From NCBI RefSeq assembly GCF_036898095.1, contig NC_090761.1:45198125-45262124 (forward strand): a stretch of 64,000 bases of DNA, given 5' to 3'. The DNA is from Palaemon carinicauda. Lineage: Eukaryota > Arthropoda > Malacostraca > Decapoda > Palaemonidae. The position numbers were made by a program, and so were the translations under genes. The notes beneath the pieces are model-generated. The model saw only the letters and a program-made list of their open reading frames with translations, had not been told where the DNA came from and searched no databases. This document shows positions 33,948-44,404 of this stretch, piece by piece; positions within the stretch are counted from its first letter, which is position 1, and each line of letters opens with the position of its first letter.

Positions 33948-35183
33948 ATCAAGCCCTGCTATCCATCCAGAAGATGCTGAAGAAGGAACGCTGCTCAGTC
34001 AGGCTGTGGATGAGTCTTGTAGGGACGCTGTCATCCGTGGAACAATTTGTGTCACTAGGAAGACTACACCTCCGTCCTCTTCAATACCATCTAGCTTTTC
34101 ACTGGAAAAAGGACAAGACGCTAGAAGCGGTCTCGATCCCGGTTTCCGAAAAGATAAAGTCTTGTCTGACTTGGTGGAAGGACAATATCAACCTAAGAGA
34201 GGGTCTTCCCCTGGCTGTTCACACTCCCAACCACGTTCTCTTCTCGGACGCATCGGACGTGGGCTGGGGCGCGACACTAGACGGTCGGGAATGCTCAGGA
34301 CTGTGGAACTCGAGTCAGAGGAGCATGCATATCAACTGCAAGGAGCTGTTGGCAGTACATCTGGCCTTGAAAAGCTTCAAGTCTCTCCTTCGAGTCAAAG
34401 TGGTGGAAGTTAACTCGGACATCACCACGGCCTTGGCGTACATCTCCAAACAAGGAGGTACCCACTCACTGACGTTGTACGAGATCGCAAGGGACCTGCT
34501 CATCTGGTCAAAAGGTCAAGACATCTCCCTAGTAACGAGGTTCATCCAAGGCGACTTGAACGTCATAGCAGATTGTCTCAGTCGGAAAGGGCAAGTAATT
34601 CCAACCGAATGGACCCTCCACAAGGATGTGTGCAAGAGACTTCGGGCCACTTGGGGTAAAACCATCCATAGATCTCTTTGCAACCTCGCTGACCAAGAGG
34701 CTTCCAATCTATTGCTCTCCAGTCCCGGACCCAGCAGCAATACATATAGATGCTTTCCTCCTAGATTGGTCACATCTGGATCTCTACGCATTCCCACCGT
34801 TCAAGATTGTCAACAAGGTACTGCAGAAGTTCGCCTCTCACGAAGGGACAAGGTTGACGTTAGTTGCTTCCCTCTGGCCCGCGAGAGAATGGTTCACCGA
34901 GATACTTCGATGGTTAGTAGACGTTCCCAGTAGTCTTCCTCTAAGGGTAGACCTTCTACGTCAGCCACACGTAAAGAAGGTACTCCAAAGCCTCCACGCT
35001 CTTCGTCTGACTGCCTTCAGACTATCGAAAGACTCTCGAGAGCTAGAGGCTTTTCGAAGGAAGCAGCCAGTGCGATTGCTAGAGCAAGGAGAGCTTCTTC
35101 CATCAGAGTCTACCAATCGAAGTGGGAAGTCTTCCGAGACTGGTGCAAGTCAGTTTCTGTATCCTCGACCAGTACCTCTGTAG
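33938..35183 (+). pseudogene. Truncated RT thumb / RNase H of element E
   Basis: Begins at the same RT thumb position as in B. RNase H motifs LFSDASDVGWG, INCKELLAVHLAL, VNSDITTALAY and NVIADCLSR are present. One extra A in GGGGTAAAACC near 34660 shifts the frame; IDLFATS and the downstream region continue in the frame ending at 35183. The TA at about 34981, where B has TACAGTA, is uninterrupted here. Confidence 0.83.
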
Positions 35184-36080
35184 CTCAAATAGCTGTTTTT
35201 CTCTTATACCTGAGAAAAGGACGATCCCTTTCAGCTCCCACTATCAAGGGCTACAGAAGCATGTTGGCATCGGTCTTCCGGCATAGAGGCTTAGATCTTT
35301 CCAAACATAAAGATCTGCAAGACCTCCTTAAGTCTTTTGAGACCACCAAGGAGCGTCGTTTGGCTACCCCTGGATGGAATATAGATGTGGTACTAAGATT
35401 CTTCATGTCAGACAGGTTGGAGCCGTTACAATCAGCCTCCCTGAAAGATCTCACTCTTAAGACTTTTCCTGGTATGCTTAGCCTCGGCTAAAAGAGTCAG
35501 TGAGATTCATGCCTTCAGCAAGGACATCGGATTTTCGTCAGAAAAAGCCACTTGTTCGCTGCAACTTGGTTTTCTAGCCAAAAATGAGCTGCCTTCTCGG
35601 CCTTGGCATAAATCTTTCGATATCCCCAGCTTATCGGAGATCATAGGCAATGAACTAGAAAGAGTCTTATGCCCTGTTAGAGCTCTTAAGTTCTATTTAA
35701 AGCGTACTAAACCTTTACAAGGCCAATCTCAAGCTTTATGGTGTTCAGTTAAGAAACCATCCTTGCCTATGTCAAAGAATGCTTGGTCAGACTTTATCAG
35801 ATTGTTAATACGAGAAGCTCATTCACATCTGAGTGAGGAAGACCGAACTTTGCTTAAGGTGAAGACGCACGAAGTTAGAGCTGTAACAACTTCCGTGGCC
35901 TTTAAGCAAAATATATCTCTGCAAAGTATAATGGACGCAACCTATTGGAGAAGCAAGTCAGTGTTCGCGTCATTTTACTTGAAAGATGTCCAGTCTCTTT
36001 ACAAGAACTGCTACACACTGGGACCATTCGTAGCAGCGAGTGCAGTAGTGGGTGAGGGCTCAACCACTACAATTCCCTAA
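35040..36080 (+). pseudogene. Tyrosine recombinase of element E, one frameshift
   Basis: All YR boxes are present: AKRVSEIHAF, THEVRAVTTS, YWRSKSVFASFYL. A two-base deletion near 35464 (GACTTTTCC where B has GACTCTTTTCC) breaks the frame between the core-binding region and the first catalytic Arg. The rest, including the stop at 36080, is open. Fewer lesions than in B. Confidence 0.82.
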
Positions 36081-36481
36081 TTCCATACCCTTTTAATCTT
36101 TCTCTTGAAATGTTTTTATTGTTGTTTTTTGGGTTGTCCGGAAGGCTAAGAAGCCTTTCGCATCCTGGTTGATTTGGCGGGTGGTCAAAGTCATTTCTTG
36201 AGAGCGCCTAGATTAGTGGTTTGATGAGGTCCTGTTGTATGGGTTGCAACCCTTGATACTTCAGATCCTAGGGGTCGATCAGCATCCTAAGAGGATCGCG
36301 AGGCTCCGTAAGGAAGACGTACTTAAAAGGCAGATTAATTGTTCAAGTCGACTTCCTTACCAGGTACCTATTTATTTTGTTTTTGTTATTTTGATAACTT
36401 CTAAAATGAAATAAAAAACTCTTAGCTCATAAAAGTGTAAACATATATTACTGGTCTCTACCCACCATCCTGGGTGTGAAT

Positions 36482-36573
36482 CAGCTATATAATCACCGGC
36501 TAAGTTAAATATTGAAAAATGTTATTTGATTATAAAATAAATTTTTGAATATACTTACCCGGTGATTATAAAT
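36482..36573 (+). repeat. ICR of element E
   Basis: Near-identical to the ICR at 18310-18400 and complementary to the joined ends of E itself. Confidence 0.87.
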
Positions 36574-36616
36574 TAAATAACCCTCCCTTCCTCCCCAATA
36601 GAGACGCAGTGGGACG

Positions 36617-36815
36617 AGGAGAAAATTGAGTCTTTGTTTACATTGAGAGCTGGGTATTTGGTCGACAGATGGCGCTGTTGGGCACACCCGCAACCTGTGT
36701 AGCGATCGCTGGCGAGTTTTTTCCGTAGAGTTGTCTGTCGAGCAACAGAGTTGCAGCTATATAATCACCGGGTAAGTATATTCAAAAATTTATTTTATAA
36801 TCAAAATAACATTTT
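36617..36815 (+). repeat. Right ITR of element E
   Basis: Inverted partner of 30302-30520, ending AATCAAAATAACATTTT. Confidence 0.85.
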
Positions 36816-36838
36816 TCCTCTCTTTAGAGGAGGACCAA

Positions 36839-38751
36839 ATGAAGTGCGACATAATCTTTTGCAACCACAGGAGTAAGGACTTCTGTGGTCAAAAAGAGTG
36901 CAGGGCTCATGCCCCCTGCACCAAAACTACCGAAACCCTGCGGTACTGGGACCCCCAAGACTGCAACATATGCCGGACCTTGGTGACCAAAGGTTTCGAC
37001 GACCCCAAGTCAGCGGAGTCGAGGGATGCAGCACGCGCAAAACTGCACAGATAGGTACGAGGGTTCCAAAAGAACTCTACGGGACCGTACCTTCCTAATG
37101 AAAGGATGCGCGACTTGCTGTTCCCGAAAGCGGGTATCAAAGCTGTCGTACCCCAAGCACTACCTGAACCCCCCTGCGTCCAGATTGCCATCGATACGGA
37201 TGTCAGTGAGGCGTTACAAGGCATGGACATCCACCAGGAGGAAAGGATGTCTGAAGTGTCCATGGACACTGAAAAGGATCTACTGAAGGATGATCCCGAG
37301 GAGGAGTCTACTCTACCTCTGGATGAAGAGGATGATGTCGAGTCGGAGTCCCTTCCGTCTGTGCCGGCACCTGAGCCGTTACCTTCAACATCTTCTGCCC
37401 CTCCATCAGACGACATGAGACAGGCAATGGCCAATCTTACGGCTCTAATGGAGAGCATTCGCAAGCAAGGCGAAGCTAGGGAAGCGAAACTGGAGAGAGA
37501 GCTCCGTGAAGCTCGACTCTCCGCCTCCCGAGGGTCATACAAGCGACTCAGAGTCCAAGACCTCCCACCCTGCTCCGAAACTAATCCCTGGAGGTATGCG
37601 GAGTTTATGCCGATCACCAACGGCAAACTCTACATATTGGAGAAGATGGGAGCCATCCCCCTAAATGACATTCAGTTCTGGCCAAGCTTTAATGCTTACC
37701 GAGACTGCTTCATTCGACTGAAGCTGGAGCCAGCGTCGAAAGAAGAGACAGAACCCAAGGAGGTCATGGTATTCGACCACGACAAGGCACAGGCTCTCTT
37801 GTCGAGCATTCTAAAGAAGGTGGGATACACGAACTCTAAAGTGTCTGCCCCAGAGCAAGAAGCATCCTACCTTTCTTGCTCCAGCCTCAATAGTCTTCCC
37901 CTTTACATCAAAGGCTTTTAAAGCGGTTGCTAAGGCAGTAGAGGCAGGCAAACCTTGTCCTACACTGGAGGAGTGTAGACCTCTGTCGTTAGCCCTGCCC
38001 ATGGAGGATAAGGATTGGAAAGAAGTCCACCTAACCTTCTCAGTAGGGAAGTTGGATGCAGATATCGCAGGACGACAGTTCAGCGAGAATCTCCCGAAAC
38101 TGTCAGACTTTCTCTTGCGTAGGGAGCAAGAGACGAAGGAGAGACTAGCGGCATCCCTATCCCTACAGAACTGCATGGAGATGTGTGCAGGCCTAAAGAG
38201 CACCCTAGACATGAACATGGTCATGTCCAAAATGCTCATGGCCACCTTAGTAAAGGACTTGTACGGCTTTATGAAAGCCAGGAGAGCATGTAGAGAGTTC
38301 GTGTTTGCTGCAGCAACAGTAAAACAGGAACCCAGGAAGTTGATAGTTCCCAATATCTGGGGGTAAAGACCTCTTCCCTAATGAAGTGGTCAAGAAGGTA
38401 GTTGACAAAGCCGCCACAGAGAATAGAAATCTTCTTTAGAAGTGAGGCATGTCATCTAAGAGCAAGTCTTCCTCGGATTCGGGTCCCCAATCGAAGAGGA
38501 AGACCAAGAGACTCAGACTACCCTCTCAGCCTGCCCAGCAACAGCATCCCACAGTCACCATGACCGCGGTGCCCCAAGTGGTTGCTCAACCGCAAACCAC
38601 ATTCCAGATGGTGCCTCAACAGCTGGTTGCCCAGTCACCAGCATTCAACCCCTGGTTCGAGAGGCAAACCACTACCTTTCGTCCCAAAGGTAGAGGCTCC
38701 AGACGGGGCTCCTCAAAACACCCCTCACGAGGTAAGGGAGGACGCAGTTAG
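36839..38751 (+). pseudogene. Gag of element C, broken
   Basis: The Met at 36839 opens a Cys-rich block (CDIIFCNHRSKDFCGQKEC, AHAPC, DPQDCNIC) matching the first exon of element F's Gag. A TAG at 37052 stands where F has a Trp codon. Homology continues to about 37880 (EMN-type central region with SETNPWRYAEF and PLNDIQFWP), then shifts frame into 38001-38366 (VHLTFSVGKLDADIAGRQFSE, DLYGFMKARRACREFVFAAATVKQEPRKLI) and again into 38449-38751, which ends in an Arg/Gly-rich tail. Unlike F there is no intron between the Cys block and the rest. Confidence 0.82.
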
Positions 38752-40300
38752 GGAGGCAAATCCTCCGGACAATCGAAGCAACGAGACGCTTCAGGTAGGA
38801 GGGAGGCTCCAACAATTTCAGGATCGTTGGACCTTCGATCCTTGGGCCCACAGCCTAATCAAGAACGGACTTGGATGGAGCTGGAGCAAGCCTCCACCAT
38901 CATATCCTCAATTATTCCAACACTACACCCCCTCACTGGAAGAATATACCCTAGAACTATTGAGCAAATGGGTAATAAGGAGGGCAAAGTCCATCAAATT
39001 CCAGGGAAGGCTGTTTTGTGCTCCCAAGAAGGACTCAGACAAACTCATAGTCATTCTGGACTTGTCGCCACTCAACAAGTTCATTGAGAACAGAAAGTTC
39101 AGGATGTTAACCCTTCAGCACATAAGGACCCTGTTACCAAAAGGTACGTACACAGTCTCAATAGACCTGGCAGATGCTTATTGGCATATTCCAGTCAACT
39201 GCCCCCTCTCCTCCTACCTAGGAATCAAGCTACAGAAGAAAAAGTATGTCTTCAGAGCCATGCCCTTCGGACTAAACATAGCCCCAAGGATCTTCACGAA
39301 ACTTGCAGACGCTGTCGTTCAACAACTACGCCTAGAAGGCGTTCAGGTAGCAGCGTACCTGGACGTCTGGCTGGTGTGGGCAGCATCCAGGACGGCTTGT
39401 CTGCAAGCATCCAAGAAAGTGATCCAGTTCCTGGAACATCTGGGATTCAAGATCAACTTCAAGAAGTCTCGACTCTCTCCGGCTCAGGAGTTTCAATGGC
39501 TGGGAATCCATTGGAACTTGAAGTCACACCGCCTCTCCATTCCCCCAGGAAAGAGGAGAGAGATTGTAGGATCTGTCAAGAGACTACTGAAATCCGACAG
39601 GATCTCAAGACGCCAACAGGAAAGAGTAGTGGGCTCTCTCCAGTTCGTAGCAGTGACAGACCCAGTGCTAAGAGCACAGCTGAAAGATGCGTCAGGAGTC
39701 TGGAGAAGATACGCATCGAATGCTCAAAGAGATAAAAAAAGACCGATACCGACCTTACTACGATCACTTCTCAAGCCATGGTCGAAGGCCAAGAACCTAA
39801 AGAGGACTTTGCTCTTGCAACCACCTTCACCATCGATAACCATCCACATAGATGCCTCGACGGAAGGATGGGGAGGTCACTCCCATCAAAGGAAAGTCCA
39901 AGGGACTTGGTCTTCCCTGTTCAAGACCTTTCACATCAACATTTTGGAGGCCATGGGAGTCCTTTTGACGTTGAAAAAAAACTCTTCCTTCGCAGATCTG
40001 CCCACATCAGGCTGATCCTGGGTAGTGAAGTGATAATGAGATGTCTGAACCGACAAGGCTCGAGATCGCCCCATATCAACCATATGATATTGGCCATCTT
40101 CTGTCTGATGGTAAAGAAGAGATGGCATTATCAGCAGTTCACCTTCAAGGGTTCTGCAATGTGACGGCGGACACTATCCAGGCTCAAGCCGATAGAATCA
40201 GAATGGTCCCTAGACGCAGACTCGTTCTCCTTCATCTTACAACAAGTCCTGGAACTGCAGATCGACCTCTTTGCGACGAGCGACAACAAGAAACTACCTT
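38740..40300 (+). pseudogene. RT and start of RNase H of element C
   Basis: Homologous to element F's RT/RH: QVGGRLQQFQDRWTF, FCAPKKDSDKLIVILDLSPLN, VSIDLADAYWHIPV, MPFGLNIAPRIFTKLA. The catalytic box reads AYLDVW, so the second Asp is Val and the RT is dead. RNase H starts with TIHIDASTEGWGG and INILEAMGVLLTL, then shifts frame near 39985. The gene stops at QIDLFATSDNKKLP, where F is inserted, and resumes at 47943. Confidence 0.85.
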
Positions 40301-40568
40301 TCTGGGCACGAACCTGTGCCGCCCAGTGAATAAGCTCCATTTAAGCACTTATTCTTAGGTAATTTACTGCTAAATATACCAGAGAAAAAATGTAAAGGAG
40401 TGCTAGGTTAACTAGCTCGCTCACCTAATGGTGTCGGTATAAAATTGGGCGTATAATCCAGAGGTCCCGCACTATTTAGATTAATCCACGACAGAGAACC
40501 CCAATAGAGGAGAGCCGTTCAACCTCACTCGGTACTACTACAATGCATCCGCTCAGAACCCAACTCCG
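40301..40568 (+). repeat. Left ITR of element F
   Basis: Starts CTGGGCACGAACCTGTGCCG. Matched inverted at 47641-47942 with no mismatch that I can find over about 260 bases. Confidence 0.92.
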
Positions 40569-42045
40569 TTTAGCACGACTTGTGCAGTAACCCGCATTTT
40601 TCTAGTGCTCTCGATTTTTGGATATTTTCTAGTGAATTATGGCTTCTTCGTCGGTTTCCCAGGAGACACCGTCTAAGTTAAGTACCAAGCTGGGTTTTAC
40701 TGTGTTTTGAGCAATCTAGATCGTTTAATATTTATATTATAGGAGTTATTCTCTTCGTTCATACCGATCTTGCTTGATTTCACTACAGTTGGTACTCCTG
40801 TTTTTGAGAGCTTTTAATTTTCACTTGCGGTTTTACTATGTGTATTATTTTTATTATCAAATATTATTTGTTATTGTGAATATTCATTATTTAGCGTTTA
40901 GAATCCTCGTGGTTCAATTTTTGGGCCGATATCATTTACGTATCGCTATGGCTGCCGACCGTGCTAAGGCGGCAATGTTATTTTAGCCATCAGGTGTGTC
41001 TTTTGTGATTTAATTATTTATGTTGCATGCCTTGCCCAAAAATTTTCTATGTGTTTATTCATATATTTAACGCTATTATTATTATTATAATGAATATTTG
41101 TGCCATTACTCCGTTTGATCTGTCTGTTGGGGATCGTCAGTTGGTAGCCCTGCTGCCTCGTATCACGTGATCCTCCCCCACGCTCCCCCTCTAGCTAGGT
41201 GGGAGGCTAGGCTTCTCCCCCCCTCCACTAAGGGACCGTTGCCTTCCCTCCTTTTAGAGGGGGTAGTTAAGTGTTTATGGACTTTGTCCTCCGGGTGGCC
41301 CGGCGGTTTAGTCTCTGTCTAGTCTGGTTGGCCACCGGTCAACAGAGTTGGATCCCGGTGCACCCTATTTTATATTCACTTTTCATTCTGGCTTATGTTA
41401 TACGAAACCCTCCGGGTTCGATTGGCAGTTCTTAGTTACAGTTCCGCCCCCCTAGTATTTTATAACATTTCCTATGATGATTATATATGACAGATCACTA
41501 CCCCGGAGTCTCTAAAGGAATTGGTATTGAATATACCTTTATTTCCCGGCCCGGGGTCTACCCCACCCCGGGAAATCAGACACTATGTGTCTTAATTCCT
41601 TGTTATTTCATCCTTTTTTATGCTCCCAGCTTGACCGGAATGGATGGCTATACTTTAGTTTCAAGTTAGACTTATGTTTAGGCCCGGGACCCCCGGTCCC
41701 GCCCCTATGTAAGAATATTACAGTTAAGCTCTAACCTTGCGTTAGACCTATGTTAGGCCCGGGTCCTCCGGACCCGCCCCTAAAAAAAAAAAAAAAAAAT
41801 TATTTTTTATTTTTTACAGTCTAATCTTGTGTTAGACCTATGTTAGGCCCGGGTCCTCCGGACCCGCCCCTACTTAACAGAATAGTACAGTTAAGCTCTT
41901 TTCTTGTGTTAGACCTATGTTAGGCCATTTAAAGAATAGTACAGTTAAGCTCTAATCTTGTGTTAGACCTATGTTAGGCCCGGGTCCTCCAGACCCGCCC
42001 CTAATTAAGAGAATTACAGTTTCTCATATACTATTCTTTTTACAG
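40569..42045 (+). promoter_or_regulatory. Leader of element F
   Basis: About 1.5 kb without a supported coding frame. It holds a tRNA-like stretch near 41290-41365 and a tandem array at 41668-42024. It ends in ACTATTCTTTTTACAG directly before the gag ATG, a good splice-acceptor sequence, so the leader may be spliced. No donor could be fixed. Confidence 0.5.
41668..42024 (+). repeat. Tandem array, ~80-bp unit, about five copies
   Basis: Each unit contains TTGTGTTAGACCTATGTTAGG, then CCCGGGTCCTCCGGACCCGCCCC, whose GGGTCC/GGACCC arms can form a hairpin, then a spacer with ACAGTTAAGCTCT. The second spacer contains an A homopolymer. The fourth copy lacks the GC-rich hairpin. Confidence 0.85.
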
Positions 42046-44404
42046 ATGGTGCATTGTCTGACGCCGGCCTGTGCAGCTGTTCTGCACCAGCCTTGTGGCC
42101 ACTCCGTCTGCCGATCTCACGCCCCTTGTGGGGTTCAACTGGAAGACGTTGTGGTATGGCACCCGGATAACTGTGTGATTTGCTTCGACCTCATCACTAC
42201 CCTTGGATCTGACTCGGTGAGTCCCGTTGGCTATATTGCCTTCTTATTTTATTTACTATTAGTAAGATATCTATGGTCTTGAAGGACCATTGGGAGTCTC
42301 CCTTTTATAATTCCCCCTATTATTTCAGGCATCCCCGGAGCAAAAGTCTGCGGCTCGGGCCACACTGAAGGTGTGGATTGGTGGGTTTGCCCGGAATGTA
42401 AAGTCTAAGCGGCCGTACGTCCTATCTGAGGACTACTGCACCATGGTTTACCCCAACGCCAAGTCTTCAGCTGCTGTGGTTAGGCATGTGGCAGCTCCCA
42501 TCATTGCCCACATTGATGCCACTATAACGGGTCTCATCGACCCAGAGCAAGATCCATCGGACGCCCCCGGAGGTCTGGAGGACAATGTTGCCTCCATGAA
42601 CCTGGACGTCGAACCGATGTTGCTAGACGAGCCGGATACAGGTAGGGTGGTAAGTGAGGCAGGTGTGTCCGGCGCTGAGATTCCTATCCTCAGCCCCGCT
42701 CTTTCTTCTTCTTCTGATCGCTCTTCCTTTCTTGGATTTTCTGGGGACCGTGATTCGTCTCAACGTTCATACCCGGTTCCCCCTAAGGATAAGTCTACTT
42801 CAAGGACCTTACCCAAAGCTCGCAAGCCTCATAAGACTTCTCATGGCTCTAAACATGGTACGAACCCGTCTTCAAAGACCTCTGGTTCCTCCTCTAAGTC
42901 TCACGACCCGGGAGTTCCTTCCGCCCCTCCTGCTGCTAGCCCGGGCCTTTCCGAATCAGCTATGCTCCGCATCGTGTCGGAGATGCAGGAAAAGTTGGTT
43001 TCGGAGATGCAGTCGAGGATGGACACGATGTTCTCTAACTTCGGTCAGAGAATTGGGGCTTTAGAGCAAGGAGCTCCGGAGAGAGTCCAAAGCTCTCTCA
43101 TACCGGATGCCTCTAAGCTCCCGCCGTTTGCCAAGAACAACCCCTGGCGGATGGCTCTTCATTCCCCGTTCTCAGACGGAATGTTGACTCTGGAGGGCCT
43201 TGGCACTCGTCCTCTAGAGGACTTTGAATTCTTTCCTCCGGGTCTGGCATTTCCATTTCATGGTTATGCCAGACTTACCGAGGAAGCTTTAGTCCGATTA
43301 GACAAGGTCCCCAAAGAGACGGTCATCTTCCCGAAGGAGCAAGCCCAATCTGTTTGGGCCAGATTTTTGAATGACATCGGCTGCACTAACACCATGCTGA
43401 CGCCTCATAAAAGCTCCTTTACGATGTTCTTAATGGACAAGACCACCTTGACTCCATGCGTCAATAAGGTGGCAGAGCTTGCCTTTCAATATGCTCTGGA
43501 GGAGAAGCCCTTGCCTCCCATCCGAGAGGTGGATCCAATCTCCCTCCTTCTTCCCTCAGGTATTGAGTGTTGGGACAACGTCCATACCACCTTTACCTCC
43601 GGCAAGCTTGCAGCAGACTGTGCCTCAGTCTTGTTTAGTGAGAAGCTTCCCCGTCTCCCGGAATCTCTCATTAAACAGGAATATGATTCCCGCCTACGTG
43701 TGGGCCGTACTCTAAACCTGACCACATCCACGGAGTCGATAGCCTTGACTTACGATACGGAGAGTATTTTTAAGTCTCTCAACAAGGCTACGTTACAGTC
43801 GTTATATTATGATTTGTATGACTTTGCTACTGCTAAACGCAGATGTCGCAAGCATGTTCTAGCTGAGGCGACGATTAGGCATGAACCTAATAAACTCATC
43901 CGGTCCTCCTGTTGGGGTTCAAATCTCTTCCCCGAGGATCTCGTAGAGGAAGTCTTGGCGGAGGCCACTAGGGTTAATCAGAGCCTTAAAGCCCGTTGGG
44001 GTTTGACCCCTAAACGCAAGTATGACCCCGCAAATTATCAAGCCCGGGGTAGGAAGAAGCTTAGACCATATACCTCCACCCAGTTCAGGCAACAACAGAG
44101 TGCTTCATCCAACTTCCGGCTGCCTCTTCCTCCATCTTCTGTTGCCCCTGCGCAGCCCTCCACCTCTCGGGCTCCTTCGGATGACTATGTCACCGTTCTG
44201 CTACCTAAGAGCCAGCTTTCTGGTGCCTCCGCCACTTCCCCTGCCTTTAACCAGTCCTACGAGGCTCATAGCTCTTCCCAGAGTTATGGTAGAGGTAGAG
44301 GCTACCACCGTGGCTCTAACCAGAACAAAGGCAGGGGAAGAGCCTTTCGCAGAGGAAAGAACTTCCGAGGCGGACGTGGAGGCAACTCCTCAAACCAATA
44401 CTGA
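42046..44404 (+). CDS. Gag-like protein of element F, with one 112-bp intron
   Basis: Exon 1 is 42046-42216 (57 codons): a Cys/His-rich block, CLTPACAAVLHQPCGHSVC, HAPC and HPDNCVIC, likely zinc-binding. A GTGAGT donor at 42217 and a TATTTCAG acceptor ending at 42328 bound a phase-0 intron; unspliced reading meets a stop at 42280. Exon 2, 42329-44404, is open to the end, giving about 748 residues. It has a Ser-rich region, a helical segment around SEMQEKLVSEMQSRMDTMFS that may be a coiled coil, a conserved central domain (KNNPWRMALHSPFSDG, DFEFFPPGLAFP, RRCRKHVLAEATIRHEPNKL), and an RGG-rich tail. Element C's Gag aligns without the intron. Gag function is inferred from position. Confidence 0.85.
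42217..42328 (+). other. Spliceosomal-type intron in element F gag
   Basis: GTGAGT ... TTATTTCAG with a pyrimidine-rich 3' end, phase 0, 112 bp. Removing it joins two frames that are continuous in the relative at 36839. The splice sites are inferred from sequence and homology only. Confidence 0.75.

Larger units (their letters stand above)
30300..36815 (+). mobile_element. Non-autonomous DIRS element E, sister copy of B
   Basis: Same architecture as B with a single left ITR, the same gag rearrangement and the same missing RT palm. Differences are scattered substitutions and small indels. It lies in the leader of C just upstream of the gag start. The junctions are runs of T without target-site duplication. 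Confidence 0.88.
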
